64,000 nt of DNA from Streptomyces violascens (GTDB lineage: Bacteria > Actinomycetota > Actinomycetes > Streptomycetales > Streptomycetaceae): the NCBI RefSeq assembly GCF_014649955.1, contig NZ_BMUA01000001.1:310001-374000 (forward strand). The letters run 5' to 3'. The notes below the pieces were generated by a model that was not told where the DNA came from, ran no database searches, and was given only the letters and a program-made list of their open reading frames with translations. This document shows positions 1-11,012 of this stretch, piece by piece. Position 1 is the first letter of the stretch; each line of letters opens with the position of its first letter. A program made the translations under genes and the position numbers.

Positions 1-2
1 TG

Positions 3-563
3 ACGGTGGGCAGCTTCGCGGCGAAGTCCGAACGGCTCGACCTGGACGACCTGCAATCCACTCAGGACTACCAGGCCAAGCGCACCTACGGACGGTCGAA
101 GCTGGCCCAGATGCACTTCGGCCTCGAACTCGACCGCCGTCTGCGTGCGTCCGGCAGTCCGGTGACCAGTGTGGTGGTCCACCCCGGCGGCGCCCTGGAC
201 TCACTCACCCCCTCGCGGCCACCCGTACATGTGCGAACTGCGGGCGAGCGGCTGCGCGGGCTGCCCGCCGGCCTCGTCCTCCAGGGCAAGCACGCCGGGG
301 CGTGGCCCGCGGTGAGGGCCGTACTCGATCCGCAGGTTGCCGGCGGCCAACTGTGGGGGCCGCGAGTCTTCGCCCTGCGCGGCACACCGCGGTGCGAGCG
401 ACTGTGGACCCACCTCGCCGACACGGCCGTGGCAGCCCAACTGTGGGACGTCAGTTGCGAGTTGGCGGACGTCGACCCGCGCCTCGGCCTCGTCGCACGG
501 GAAGCATCGGGAACACAGGGGGCATGCTCCGACGATTCGGGGGCAGGCGCACCCTACAGCTGA
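3..563 (+). CDS. Short-chain dehydrogenase/reductase, C-terminal part (5' end outside window)
   Basis: The reading frame is open from the window edge, so the N-terminal NAD(P)-binding half is missing. What remains begins at the TVGS strand typical of SDR enzymes. It contains the catalytic YGRSK (YxxxK) motif about 27 residues in and then VVVHPGG. The C-terminal AGGQLWGP resembles the tail of retinol dehydrogenase/protochlorophyllide-reductase-like SDRs. The enzyme should be a cytosolic NAD(P)H oxidoreductase; the substrate cannot be read. The last 20 or so residues are low-complexity and may be a lineage-specific extension. Confidence 0.8.
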   Translation, partial: TVGSFAAKSERLDLDDLQSTQDYQAKRTYGRSKLAQMHFGLELDRRLRASGSPVTSVVVHPGGALDSLTPSRPPVHVRTAGERLRGLPAGLVLQGKHAGAWPAVRAVLDPQVAGGQLWGPRVFALRGTPRCERLWTHLADTAVAAQLWDVSCELADVDPRLGLVAREASGTQGACSDDSGAGAPYS

Positions 564-587
564 GGGTGCGAAGGGGAGGTTGCTGCG

Positions 588-752
588 ATGTCGGTGCTTG
601 GGCGTTTTCCTGCCGGTGGCCCGCGCGGCTCATGGCCGGCCGAGGAGTATGCGGCTCAGCTCAGGAGGCACGGCCGCGCGGCCACGGTCGTGATGGACCT
701 CGACAGTGACACCTTCCTGGTGGTCGAGCACCACCAGGACGAAGCGGCGTAA
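588..752 (+). CDS. Small conserved-type hypothetical protein (54 aa)
   Basis: A 54-residue frame starts at ATG 588 behind a strong Shine-Dalgarno (AAGGGGAGG, 571-579). It begins MSVLGRFPAGGPRGSWPAEE and ends in an acidic stretch (MDLDSDTFLVV) and EHHQDEAA. No transmembrane segment or known motif is visible. It lies 24 nt after the SDR gene on the same strand and converges on the UvrA-like gene 11 nt away. The strong ribosome site and GC3-rich codons support a real gene. Function unknown. Confidence 0.6.
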   Translation: MSVLGRFPAGGPRGSWPAEEYAAQLRRHGRAATVVMDLDSDTFLVVEHHQDEAA

Positions 753-763
753 CCGGCTTCGGC

Positions 764-3151
<2,388 letters not shown>

Positions 3152-3353
3152 GCTTATCGTGTTCTCCATCTGTGGGACGGGCCGCCTGCGCGGTCCCCGC
3201 CGGTGTCGCCCGACTCGGCCCGCCCGGCGCTGCGAGCGGCGGCGGGCGGTACGTACGGTTCTACTTCGTTGCCGCGGCCGCGGCAATGGTCCGACGTGAT
3301 CCGCGGGACCGGCCGGGGCGGCGATGCCGCCGCGGCCGGCGTGCGGTCCGCGC

Positions 3354-3716
3354 TCATCGGTCCTGGAGCACCCCGAGGACATTGCCGTCGGGGTCGGTGA
3401 AGGTGGCCACCAGGCGGCCGCCGCCCACGTCGCGCGGGGAGTCCTTCACCTTGGCGCCCGCGGCGGTCACCTCGGCGAGCTTGGCCTCGATGTCGGCCAC
3501 GTGCCAGTAGGCGACCGGCCCGGTCATGCCCTGCTCCGCGCCGCCCGGGACAAGCCCGATCTGCTGGCCCTCGGCCTCGTAGCCGACGTAGTAGGGCTCG
3601 TCGCTCTGCGGCGCCACGCCGAGCAGAGCGGTGTACACGGCCTTGGCCGCCGCCAGGTCGGTGACGGGGTGCAGCACGGTCTTGACGCCCTGGGTGGAAG
3701 AGCCGGTGGTGGTCAT
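3354..3716 (-). CDS. VOC/glyoxalase-superfamily protein
   Basis: A 120-residue protein with ATG 3716 and AGGAG 5 nt upstream. It shows the vicinal-oxygen-chelate pattern: an N-terminal VTDLAAAKAVYTALLG module, a central VAYWHVADIEAKLAEV repeat and a C-terminal FTDPDGNVLGVLQ. A single 120-aa chain usually dimerises. Members include lyases, dioxygenases and bleomycin/fosfomycin-type resistance proteins. The typical second metal-ligand Glu is not evident in VLGVLQDR, so it may bind rather than turn over its ligand. Its position before a UvrA-like protection gene makes a resistance role possible, but this is only contextual. Confidence 0.8.
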   Translation of the reverse strand: MTTTGSSTQGVKTVLHPVTDLAAAKAVYTALLGVAPQSDEPYYVGYEAEGQQIGLVPGGAEQGMTGPVAYWHVADIEAKLAEVTAAGAKVKDSPRDVGGGRLVATFTDPDGNVLGVLQDR

Positions 3717-3847
3717 GATCGCTCCTGAATTCGTGGGTCACACCGCCCCGGTGTGCCTCATGACGACCACGCTAATTGCGGCCCGGTGGCCGCGCTTCTC
3801 CATTCCTGACCGGTTCGGTCGCACCCTCGCGACGGCTGTGCGCGGGC

Positions 3848-3889
3848 GTCCTGAAGCCCCCGGCCGAGATCGGCCGGGGGCTTCAGGAC
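3848..3889. terminator. Perfect 20-bp stem hairpin between divergent genes
   Basis: The arms 3848-3867 and 3870-3889 are perfectly complementary (GTCCTGAAGCCCCCGGCCGA and its complement) with a GA centre. It has the strength of an intrinsic terminator but lies between the divergent starts of the VOC gene (3716) and the 3924 gene, 34 nt before the latter. It could be a 5' leader attenuator, a site preventing read-through in either direction, or the end of an unseen transcript. Confidence 0.55.
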
Positions 3890-3923
3890 CCTGCGCGGGC
3901 GGGCGACGCGCAATGATGACCTC

Positions 3924-4238
3924 ATGAGCCTTCCCGACGCCATCACCTCCACCCTCGCCGCCCGCGACAAGGTCGACTTCGAGCAGGACTTCGCGCGCAC
4001 CCGTCAGATCATGACGTTCGTCCATACGACGGACAGCGCCGAGGCGGTCGAACTCGGCATGTTCGAGGGCCCGTTGCCCATCCCCGCCGTCGGGCAGACC
4101 GTCACCCTGTGGCGCACCGGCCATCCACTCGTGGTCGAACGCGTGGAGACCCATTACGGTCTCGGTGGCGCGGACACCCACCCGAAGCGGGAGCAGGTCG
4201 CCTCCGTCATCGTGTTCGTCGGACCACGAACTCCCTGA
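3924..4238 (+). CDS. Hypothetical protein (104 aa)
   Basis: A 104-residue soluble protein starting MSLPDAITSTLAARDKVDFE from ATG 3924; no strong ribosome site is visible. The central part (GPLPIPAVGQTVTLWRTGHP) and the C-terminal VASVIVFVGPRTP suggest a small mostly-beta fold. I do not recognise the family. It converges on the MFS exporter gene. The hairpin at 3848-3889 precedes it and may affect its expression. Confidence 0.6.
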   Translation: MSLPDAITSTLAARDKVDFEQDFARTRQIMTFVHTTDSAEAVELGMFEGPLPIPAVGQTVTLWRTGHPLVVERVETHYGLGGADTHPKREQVASVIVFVGPRTP

Positions 4239-4290
4239 TGGGCAGGGCTTGTTGAACGACAGGGAACGACAGGGCCGGGATCGGGACCGT

Positions 4291-5868
4291 TCACACCCCC
4301 GTCGACACCGAGTCCTGTCGGGGGCGGGGCGCCGACGCCGCCGCGGGGGCGGTCACACCGGTGGTCGTTCGGCTCGGCGGTCGTACGAGGGCCAGGACGA
4401 TCAGCCCGCCGAAGGCCGCCGCGATCGCCGACAGCAGGAACACCCGGTCGAGGCCGCTTGCGAAGGCCTGGTGCACGAGGTGCCGCGCCGCGTCGTGGTG
4501 CGCGGCGGGCGCCGCGTCGACGAGGTGCTGTGCCTGGCCCGCGGCCAGCGCGCCCGCCCCCTTGTCGGCGTCCGGCATGGTGCCGGAGGCATCGAGCAGG
4601 GTGGCCGCACGGCTGGTGAAGACCGCGCCGAGGACGGCGATGGCCAGGGTCATGCCCAGCTGGCGGAACGTGTTGACCGCACCGCCCGCCATGCCCGCCC
4701 GCTGGGGCGGCACGGTCGAGGTCGCGGCCGAGACGAGCACCGGCGTGGCCAGACCCACGCCTACCCCGGTGACCACGAGGCCCCACAGAAGCGAGGCCCG
4801 CCCCGCGTCCGCGGTCATCCCGGCCCGCAGCACCAGCATGCCCGCCGCGACAAGCAGCAGACCCGCGCCGATCGGCACACGCGGGGCAAGGCGCTGGATG
4901 TGCCGCCCGGCGAAGACGGCGACGACGAAGGACGCCGCGGCCAGCGGGGTCAGGGCAAGACCCGCCGCGACCGGGCTGAGCCCCAGTACGGACTGCAGCC
5001 ACAGCGAGACCAGGACCAGACAGCCGAACGCGCTGCCCTGGAGCAGCAGCGCACCGCTCATCAGACCCGCGAACGACGGGCGGCGCAGCAGTGCCAGATC
5101 CAGCATCGGCGCGCCGCCGCGTCGGGCCGTACGGTGCTCGATCACCACGAACGCGACGAGCGCCAGTGCGGTGACGGCGAACGTCGCCAGGGTCTCGGCC
5201 GCGGTCCAGCCCGCCTCCCCGCCACGGATGAGTCCATAGGTGAGGCTGCCGGCGGCGACGGTGAAGGCCGTCGCACCGGGGATGTCGATACGGGTCTTCG
5301 CGGCTGCCGCACGAGGCCGGTCGGGCCGGACCACGCGCAGGGTCATGGCGATGGCGACGGCCGCGACGGGCAGGTTGACCCAGAAGATCGTCGGCCAGCT
5401 GATGTGCTCGGTGAGCAGACCGCCGAGCAGCGGGCCCGCCGCGGCGGCGGCGCCGTTGGCCGCGCCCCACACCCCGAAGGCCGTGCCCCGGTCCCTGCCC
5501 TGGTACGAGGTGAGCAGGAGGGCGGGGGCCGTGGCGAACATGGCGGCGCCGCCGATGCCCTGCACCACGCGGGCGGCGATCAGCACGTCCACGCTCGGCG
5601 CGAGGCCGCACACCAGGGAGGCCGCGGCGAAGAGTGCCAGGCCGTAGACATAGGACCGCCGGTGGCCGAATCGGTCCGCCAGGGAGCCGGAGGCCAGGAG
5701 CAGGGCGGCGAGGGCCAGGGCGTATCCGTCGATCACCCATTGCAGCGAGGTGAATGAGGCGCCGAGGTCGTCAGCCATGCTGGGCAGTGCCACGTTCACG
5801 ATGGTCACGTCCACCAGCAGGATGAAGGCGCCAAGGCAGACCGCCGTCAGGGGCCACCACTTGCGCAT
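4291..5868 (-). CDS. MFS drug-efflux transporter (DHA2/EmrB-QacA type)
   Basis: A 525-residue integral membrane protein from ATG 5868 (MRKWWPLTAVCLG), with GGAGA about 9 nt upstream; a further-upstream in-frame start is less likely. Typical features are the first helix with VDVTIVNVALPSMADDLGAS, the motif-A loop LADRFGHRRSY, and motif C GGAAMFATAPAL. Length and motifs fit the 14-helix DHA2 family of proton-coupled exporters of drugs and dyes. It is transcribed divergently from the dual-AsnC regulator at 6012, which probably controls it. Substrate unknown. Confidence 0.9.
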   Translation of the reverse strand: MRKWWPLTAVCLGAFILLVDVTIVNVALPSMADDLGASFTSLQWVIDGYALALAALLLASGSLADRFGHRRSYVYGLALFAAASLVCGLAPSVDVLIAARVVQGIGGAAMFATAPALLLTSYQGRDRGTAFGVWGAANGAAAAAGPLLGGLLTEHISWPTIFWVNLPVAAVAIAMTLRVVRPDRPRAAAAKTRIDIPGATAFTVAAGSLTYGLIRGGEAGWTAAETLATFAVTALALVAFVVIEHRTARRGGAPMLDLALLRRPSFAGLMSGALLLQGSAFGCLVLVSLWLQSVLGLSPVAAGLALTPLAAASFVVAVFAGRHIQRLAPRVPIGAGLLLVAAGMLVLRAGMTADAGRASLLWGLVVTGVGVGLATPVLVSAATSTVPPQRAGMAGGAVNTFRQLGMTLAIAVLGAVFTSRAATLLDASGTMPDADKGAGALAAGQAQHLVDAAPAAHHDAARHLVHQAFASGLDRVFLLSAIAAAFGGLIVLALVRPPSRTTTGVTAPAAASAPRPRQDSVSTGV

Positions 5869-6011
5869 GTCAGGTTTCTCCGATCGGATCGAGCATGTTT
5901 CGGGGGGCCGGAAAGGCGGCCGCGACGGCGGCGTGGCCCCTGTGAACGAGTCTTGGACACCGCAGGCGATTCCCATGAGCCAGGGACGGTGATGTGCGCG
6001 GATCCGACATC

Positions 6012-7040
6012 ATGGGTTCCATGAAGACGTATCTCGACACTCTGAGCCGTGCGGATCGCGCATTGTCGGAGGAGGACCTGGCGCTCGCGCACGCCCTTCA
6101 GATCAATGGCCGGGCCTCGTTCCGGGAGATCGCCGATGCTCTCGGGGTGTCCGACCAGACGGCCGCCCGCCGCTGGTCCCGACTGCGCTCCGCGGGCAAG
6201 CTCCGGGTTCTGGGCCTGACCGACCCGCAGCGGCTCGGCGACTCACCCTGGGTCGTGCGCGTACGGTGCACACCCGATGCGGCGGCTTCGATCGGCGAGG
6301 CGATGGCACGGCGCACGGACACGACGTGGGTCAACCTCAGCTCGGGCGGCACCGAGATCTCCTGCTCGGTGCGGACGCGCGGTCCCGGGATGGAGGAGTC
6401 ACCGCTTCTGCAGAAGCTGCCGCGCACACCTCAGGTGGTGGATGTCTCGGCGCACTGCCTGTTGCACGTCTTCTTCGGTCAGGACCTCAGCACCATCAAC
6501 AAGAGCGGACCCCTGACGGCCGCGCAGGTCGCGCAGCTCACGCCTTCCGGCGCCCCGGAGCAGGCCACGGCCGACACGCCCTGGGTGACGCTGGACGCCG
6601 GCGACCGGCAGCTGCTCGATCTGCTGGCGCGGGACGGCCGGGCGGCGCCCGGTGAACTGGCCGCCGCGACCGGCCTGTCCCCCTCGACGGTGCGCCGCCG
6701 CATCGCGGAACTCAGAGCGGCCGGGGTCCTCTACTTCGACGTCGAGTACCACCCGGACGTTCTGCAGCGGAACTTCCGGGCGGCCCTGTGGCTGGAGGTC
6801 GACCCGTCGCGGCTGGCGGAGGCGGGCGAGGCGCTCGCCGCGCACCCGGAGGTGTCCTTCGCCGCCGCCGTGACCGGCACGGCCAATCTGTACGCCAGCA
6901 TCGATGTCGCGACGGCACAGCTCTTCTACCGCTACCTCACCGAGTCGGTGGCCGCCCTGCCGGGTCTGCGCCACACGGCGACCGTCCCCATCCACCGCAC
7001 CCTGAAGGGCCCCGGACCCTATCTCCCGACGAGGGCATGA
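6012..7040 (+). CDS. Lrp/AsnC-family regulator with two tandem modules
   Basis: About 342 residues from ATG 6012 (MGSMKTYLDTLSRADRALSE); ATG 6021 or GTG 5994 are alternatives. The N-terminal helix-turn-helix is FREIADALGVSDQTAARRWSRLRSAGKL, followed by an AsnC/RAM-like ligand region. A second HTH (PGELAAATGLSPSTVRRRIAELRAAG) starts near residue 215 and is followed by another RAM-like region. This duplicated architecture, about twice the length of Lrp, is common in streptomycetes. It should be a DNA-binding regulator sensing a small molecule. Divergent from the MFS exporter across 143 nt. Confidence 0.85.
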   Translation: MGSMKTYLDTLSRADRALSEEDLALAHALQINGRASFREIADALGVSDQTAARRWSRLRSAGKLRVLGLTDPQRLGDSPWVVRVRCTPDAAASIGEAMARRTDTTWVNLSSGGTEISCSVRTRGPGMEESPLLQKLPRTPQVVDVSAHCLLHVFFGQDLSTINKSGPLTAAQVAQLTPSGAPEQATADTPWVTLDAGDRQLLDLLARDGRAAPGELAAATGLSPSTVRRRIAELRAAGVLYFDVEYHPDVLQRNFRAALWLEVDPSRLAEAGEALAAHPEVSFAAAVTGTANLYASIDVATAQLFYRYLTESVAALPGLRHTATVPIHRTLKGPGPYLPTRA

Positions 7041-7050
7041 CCCGCCCGCG

Positions 7051-7299
7051 TCAGAGAGCCCGGTCCGGCGCCAGAGCGACGTTCGGCAGCACCACGCCGC
7101 GGCTGCGGGCGAGGTAGCGCTCGGCCGCTTCCACGGCGGCGGCCCTGGTCCGCTCCCCCATCAGGACGCACAGGGTGTACGCCGCGTCGTCCCGCGCCTG
7201 GAGTGCGCGGGCGTCCCACGGCGACTGGGCGGCCCTGCGTTCCCGGCTGCGCAGGAGAGCCAGGAGTTCATGGACGACGTACCAATGGGGCGACAGCAT
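7051..7299 (-). CDS. DUF5133-like small protein
   Basis: An 82-residue protein (MLSPHWYVVHELLALLRSRE) carrying ARDDAAYTLCVLMGERTRAAA, which matches the AYTLCV core I associate with the streptomycete DUF5133 family. GGAG lies 6 nt before ATG 7299 and 3 nt before ATG 7302, so 7299 is preferred. It is a soluble helical protein of unknown role. It converges on the AsnC regulator, leaving only 10 nt between the stops. Confidence 0.65.
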   Translation of the reverse strand: MLSPHWYVVHELLALLRSRERRAAQSPWDARALQARDDAAYTLCVLMGERTRAAAVEAAERYLARSRGVVLPNVALAPDRAL

Positions 7300-7549
7300 C
7301 ATGTGCTCCGGGATCGGACGAAGGACGAGGAAGGTGTGGCGGCGTCGACGCCCCTCCGGGCGCCGGTGTCACCGTCGGACGGCCGGCCCTGGAGCGCCTC
7401 CCATCGTGACCCCACATCCGCATGTTTCGCACCCCGGAGCGTCACACCGAGTAACCGTGCGGGAAGTGGGCCGAGGTGCAGCACGCGCGCCACCGACGTA
7501 CGTTCACGGCAATCGGCAACGGCCCGACCACCCGCACCGGAGAGGCACG

Positions 7550-7903
7550 ATGGTGAGCGACGAAATCTGGAAGTTTCAGCCAACTGCCGGATACCGGGCG
7601 GGAGTTGACCTCGTCGGCTACCGGGTGGAGGCCACCGACGGACACATCGGGAAGATCGACAAGCACTCCGAGGCGACCGACGTCGCGCACCTCGTGGTCG
7701 ATACCGGAGGGTGGATCTTCGGCAAACACGTACTCCTGCCCGTCGGGACCATCGAGCGCATCGACGCCACCAACCGGACGGTCCACGTGAACCGCACCAA
7801 GGACCAGATCAAACGCGCCCCCGAGTACGACGCGGCCAAGCACGCCGGTGAGCCCTCCTACCTGGAGCAGTTCGCGCGGTACTACGGCCAACCCCACATG
7901 TAG
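7550..7903 (+). CDS. PRC-barrel domain protein
   Basis: A 117-residue protein from ATG 7550 behind GGAGAGG. A PRC-barrel-like domain occupies about residues 18-85 (GVDLVGYRVEATDGHIGKID, then ADAT-type turns and GKHVLLPVGTIERID). The C-terminus (YDAAKHAGEPSYLEQFARYYGQ) resembles the tail of streptomycete PRC-barrel stress proteins. Such small beta-barrels act as adaptors in several systems, and stand-alone copies are often stress-induced. Monocistronic here; function not established. Confidence 0.8.
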   Translation: MVSDEIWKFQPTAGYRAGVDLVGYRVEATDGHIGKIDKHSEATDVAHLVVDTGGWIFGKHVLLPVGTIERIDATNRTVHVNRTKDQIKRAPEYDAAKHAGEPSYLEQFARYYGQPHM

Positions 7904-8073
7904 CCTCGACGCGAGCCACTGCCCCGTACCCGCACAGTCACGCAAAGTAATTTCCGCCGATGTTCATCGATCCGGAATTTATTGGCGAACCTCAATGGTT
8001 GCCATATGCATCGAACCCATCGGCCCGACCTCACCGCCCTCCCGGCGGCCAGGTCACTGATCAGCGAGGCACC

Positions 8074-9396
8074 GTGAACGACCACACCCCCGAACAGCCC
8101 GCCGAGACCGTCGCCCGGCTGCGCGCCACCTTCCGCTCCGGCCGCACCAAGCCCGTCGAGTGGCGCACCACCCAGCTGCGCCGGCTCCGCGAGATGCTCA
8201 CGGCCCACGGTGCCGAGCTCGCGGAAGCCCTCCACGCCGACCTGGGCAAGAGCCCGACCGAAGCCTTCCGGACCGAGATCGACTTCACCCTTCGCGAGAT
8301 CGACCACACCCTGGAGCACCTCGCCGAGTGGCTGCGGCCGGAGTCCGCCCCGGTTCCGGCGCATCTCGGCGCGGACGCGACGGCCCGGACGCAGTACGAC
8401 CCGCTGGGCGTGGTCCTCGTCATCGCCCCCTGGAACTATCCGGTCCAGCTCCTCCTGACGCCGATGCTCGGCGCGCTGGCCTCCGGCAACGCGGTCGTCG
8501 TCAAGCCCAGCGAGCTGGCCCCCGCCGCCTCCGCGGCCATCGCCCGTCTGCTGCCGCAGTACCTCGACACCTCCGCGGTCGCCGTCGTCGAAGGCGCCGT
8601 ACCCGAGACCACCGCGCTGCTCGCCGAGCGCTTCGACCACATCTTCTACACCGGCAACGGCGTGGTCGGACGCATCGTGATGCGGGCCGCCGCCGAACAC
8701 CTCACCCCGGTCACTCTCGAACTGGGCGGCAAGTCCCCGGCGTTCGTCGACCGCGGCGCCGACCTGTCCGTCGTCGCCGACCGGCTGGCCCGGGGCAAGT
8801 TCCTCAACGCCGGCCAGACCTGTGTCGCGCCCGACTACGTCCTGACCGATCCGGAGACCGCGCGCGCCCTGGAGCCCCTGTTCGCCCGCGCCGTCGAGGC
8901 ACTCTTCGGCACCGATCCGCAGAGCTCGAAGGAGTACGGCCGGATCGTCAACGAGCGGCACTTCGACCGGCTCAGCTCGCTGCTCGGCTCGGGCCGTGCC
9001 GTGACCGGCGGCGCCACCGACCGGGCCACCAAATACATCGCGCCCACCGTCCTGGCCGACGTCGATCCCAAGTCCCCGGTCATGCAGGAGGAGATCTTCG
9101 GCCCGATCCTGCCGGTCGTCACCGTGCCGGGCCTCGACGAGGCCATCGAGTTCATCAACGACCGCGACAAGCCGCTGGCCCTGTACGCCTTCACCGACTC
9201 GGACACCACGCGCGAACGCCTGGCCGCCGAGACCTCGTCGGGAGGCCTCGGGTTCGGCCTGCCGCTCGCCCATCTGACCGTCTCCGACCTGCCGTTCGGC
9301 GGGGTCGGCGAGAGCGGCATGGGCAGCTACCACGGCCGCTACTCGATCGAGACGTTCAGCCACCGCAAGTCCGTACTGGAGAAGCCGCTCGCCTGA
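8074..9396 (+). CDS. NAD(P)-dependent aldehyde dehydrogenase (class-3 type)
   Basis: A 440-residue enzyme oxidising an aldehyde to an acid with NAD(P)+. GTG 8074 is chosen because GAGG lies 4 nt upstream and the resulting length fits class-3 ALDHs. Seen motifs are APWNYPVQLLLTP, the cofactor region VVVKPSELAP, the catalytic Glu in VTLELGGKSPAF, the nucleophile Cys in NAGQTCVAPDYV, and EEIFGPILPV. The C-terminal LPFGGVGESGMGSYHG is typical of fatty or aromatic aldehyde dehydrogenases. The upstream region contains an AT-richer stretch (about 7950-8010) likely to hold the promoter. Confidence 0.9.
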   Translation: MNDHTPEQPAETVARLRATFRSGRTKPVEWRTTQLRRLREMLTAHGAELAEALHADLGKSPTEAFRTEIDFTLREIDHTLEHLAEWLRPESAPVPAHLGADATARTQYDPLGVVLVIAPWNYPVQLLLTPMLGALASGNAVVVKPSELAPAASAAIARLLPQYLDTSAVAVVEGAVPETTALLAERFDHIFYTGNGVVGRIVMRAAAEHLTPVTLELGGKSPAFVDRGADLSVVADRLARGKFLNAGQTCVAPDYVLTDPETARALEPLFARAVEALFGTDPQSSKEYGRIVNERHFDRLSSLLGSGRAVTGGATDRATKYIAPTVLADVDPKSPVMQEEIFGPILPVVTVPGLDEAIEFINDRDKPLALYAFTDSDTTRERLAAETSSGGLGFGLPLAHLTVSDLPFGGVGESGMGSYHGRYSIETFSHRKSVLEKPLA

Positions 9397-9405
9397 GCCG
9401 GCCGT

Positions 9406-9445
9406 GCTGTGTCCCGGGCAGGTCGGCGACCGCCCGGGGCACAGC
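9406..9445. terminator. Hairpin terminator between convergent genes
   Basis: GCTGTGTCCCGGGC (9406-9419) pairs with GCCCGGGGCACAGC (9432-9445) through 14 bp including one G-T pair; the loop is 12 nt. It follows the aldehyde dehydrogenase stop by 10 nt and faces the convergent phosphotransferase gene. Confidence 0.75.
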
Positions 9446-9479
9446 CGCCTGCCATCAACTCCCGTACAGAGCCTGCCAG

Positions 9480-10376
9480 TTACCCACCCATCACAGCGCG
9501 GATCACATGGCGGGCGTTGTGGGCCATCGCCGGGTTCGTCGTGCGGTAGTAGGGCAGCGCGATCAGCGCCTGGGAGAGCGTTCGCGCCCGGCCGCGGTTC
9601 CAGGTCGCGTCATCGACATCGACCGCCTCGCGGAAGACCTGCCTCGCATCGGCCGGGAGCAGGTTCCAGGCGGGGAACAGATCGCAGGCCGGGTCGCCCG
9701 TCCCCAGGCACCCGAAGTCGATCACCGCGGTGAGTCTGCCCGCGTCCACCAGGAGATTGCCCGGCATGAGATCGGCGTGCAGCCACACCGGCGGTCCGTC
9801 CCAGTCCGGGGCCCGCAGGGCGTCCTCCCACACGGCGGTCACGGCATCGCAGTCGATGCCCTCCTGAGGGAGGGCACGCAGGTGCTCGATCGCGGCGCGG
9901 GTCTCGGTGTCGAGCAAGCCGACTGTGCCTCCGCGATGCGCAGTTGGGGCTCCCGGCAGGTCGATGCTCCGCATCGCGGTCACGAACCCGGCGAGATCCT
10001 CGGCAAGGAGCGAGGGCTCTGCGAGCGCTCCGGCCTCGGGGTTCGTCCCGCCCAGCCACCGATACACCGACCACGGCCACGGATACCCCTCGGCGGGCCG
10101 CCCGAAGCCGACCACCTCGGGAATGGCGGTGGGCAGCAGGGGCGCGAGACGGGGCAGCCACTCCCGCTCCAGCGCTACGTCCGAGGCCCCGCCCTCGACC
10201 AGCGGCAGTCGCACGACCATGTCGTCGCCCAGGCGATACATGGCGTTGACGGTCCCGCCGGACGGAAACCGCTCCACCGCGAGCCCGGCCCACTGCGGCA
10301 ACTGCCCGGCGATCAGCGCCCGTACCAGATCGTCGTCCAGAGGGTACTGGCCGGGGTGCATCCGCTCTGCGCTCAT
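9480..10376 (-). CDS. Aminoglycoside-phosphotransferase-family kinase
   Basis: A 298-residue kinase-like protein from ATG 10376 (MSAERMHPGQYPLDDDL). The N-lobe has SGGTVNAMYRLGDDMVVRLP. The catalytic loop is WLHADLMPGNLLVD, with the base Asp and the metal-binding Asn, and the metal-binding segment is VIDFGCLGTGDPACDL. These are complete APH-fold signatures for ATP-dependent small-molecule phosphorylation. Many streptomycete members have no known drug substrate, so resistance should not be assumed. It is divergent from the macro-domain gene across about 113 nt. Confidence 0.88.
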   Translation of the reverse strand: MSAERMHPGQYPLDDDLVRALIAGQLPQWAGLAVERFPSGGTVNAMYRLGDDMVVRLPLVEGGASDVALEREWLPRLAPLLPTAIPEVVGFGRPAEGYPWPWSVYRWLGGTNPEAGALAEPSLLAEDLAGFVTAMRSIDLPGAPTAHRGGTVGLLDTETRAAIEHLRALPQEGIDCDAVTAVWEDALRAPDWDGPPVWLHADLMPGNLLVDAGRLTAVIDFGCLGTGDPACDLFPAWNLLPADARQVFREAVDVDDATWNRGRARTLSQALIALPYYRTTNPAMAHNARHVIRAVMGG

Positions 10377-10489
10377 GGGTCGCCATCCCACCGCCGGGCG
10401 CTGCCGCCGGTCAAACCGTTTTGCGGCCGTGGCCCCCTGTCCGGGCAGCGGTCCGGCTCGTTGTCAGTGCCGCCTCGTACGGTGGTGGC

Positions 10490-10975
10490 ATGACGGGGAT
10501 CATCTACACACGGGGAGACGCCACTACGCCCCAGGGCAAGGGCGTCAAGCTGATCGCGCATGTGTGCAACGACCTCGGCGGCTGGGGCAAGGGCTTCGTC
10601 GTCTCGATATCGCGCCGGTGGCCCGAGCCGGAGGCGGCCTACCGGCGCTGGCACCGCGAGCGGGCGGGCAACGAATTCGGCCTGGGGGCAGTGCAGTTCG
10701 TTCAGGTCACCCCATACGTGTGGGTGGCGAACATGGTGGGACAGCGCGGCATGCGCACGGGCAGCAAGGGGGTGCCCGTGCGGTACGAAGCCATCGACAC
10801 GGCCCTCGGCGTCGTCGCCGACAAGGCCCTTGAGCTCGGCGCCTCGGTCCACATGCCAAGGATCGGCTGCGGGCTGGCCGGCGGCAGGTGGTCCAGGGTG
10901 GAACCGCTGATCATGGAGCGGCTGGCCGCCCGGAACATACCGGTGACCGTGTACGACCACGAGGGCCGGGGCTAG
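10490..10975 (+). CDS. Macro-domain protein (ADP-ribose binding/hydrolysis)
   Basis: A 161-residue single macro domain starting MTGIIYTRGDAT at ATG 10490. Ligand-binding features are GDAT near the N-terminus, AHVCNDLGGWGKGFVVSIS (loop 1) and PRIGCGLAGGRWSRVEPLI (the phosphate-binding glycine loop). The family binds ADP-ribose, ADP-ribose-1''-phosphate or related adducts, and many members reverse ADP-ribosylation. The Asn-Asp pair and glycine loop suggest an active protein. No ADP-ribosyltransferase partner is visible nearby. Confidence 0.88.
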   Translation: MTGIIYTRGDATTPQGKGVKLIAHVCNDLGGWGKGFVVSISRRWPEPEAAYRRWHRERAGNEFGLGAVQFVQVTPYVWVANMVGQRGMRTGSKGVPVRYEAIDTALGVVADKALELGASVHMPRIGCGLAGGRWSRVEPLIMERLAARNIPVTVYDHEGRG

Positions 10976-11005
10976 CCGAGGGGCGGCCGTTCGCGCCCCT
11001 CGGCT
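10974..11005. terminator. Bidirectional terminator after the macro-domain gene
   Basis: AGCCGAGGGGCG (10974-10985) and CGCCCCTCGGCT (10994-11005) form a perfect 12-bp stem with an 8-nt loop. It overlaps the macro gene stop codon and precedes the convergent ABC ATPase stop. Confidence 0.8.
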
Positions 11006-11012
11006 CGCCCCG

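Noticed and set aside
9480..10376. An aminoglycoside resistance gene
   Set aside because: The APH fold is clear but the family is broad and nothing specific to a drug-modifying subgroup is visible, so only the family name is used.
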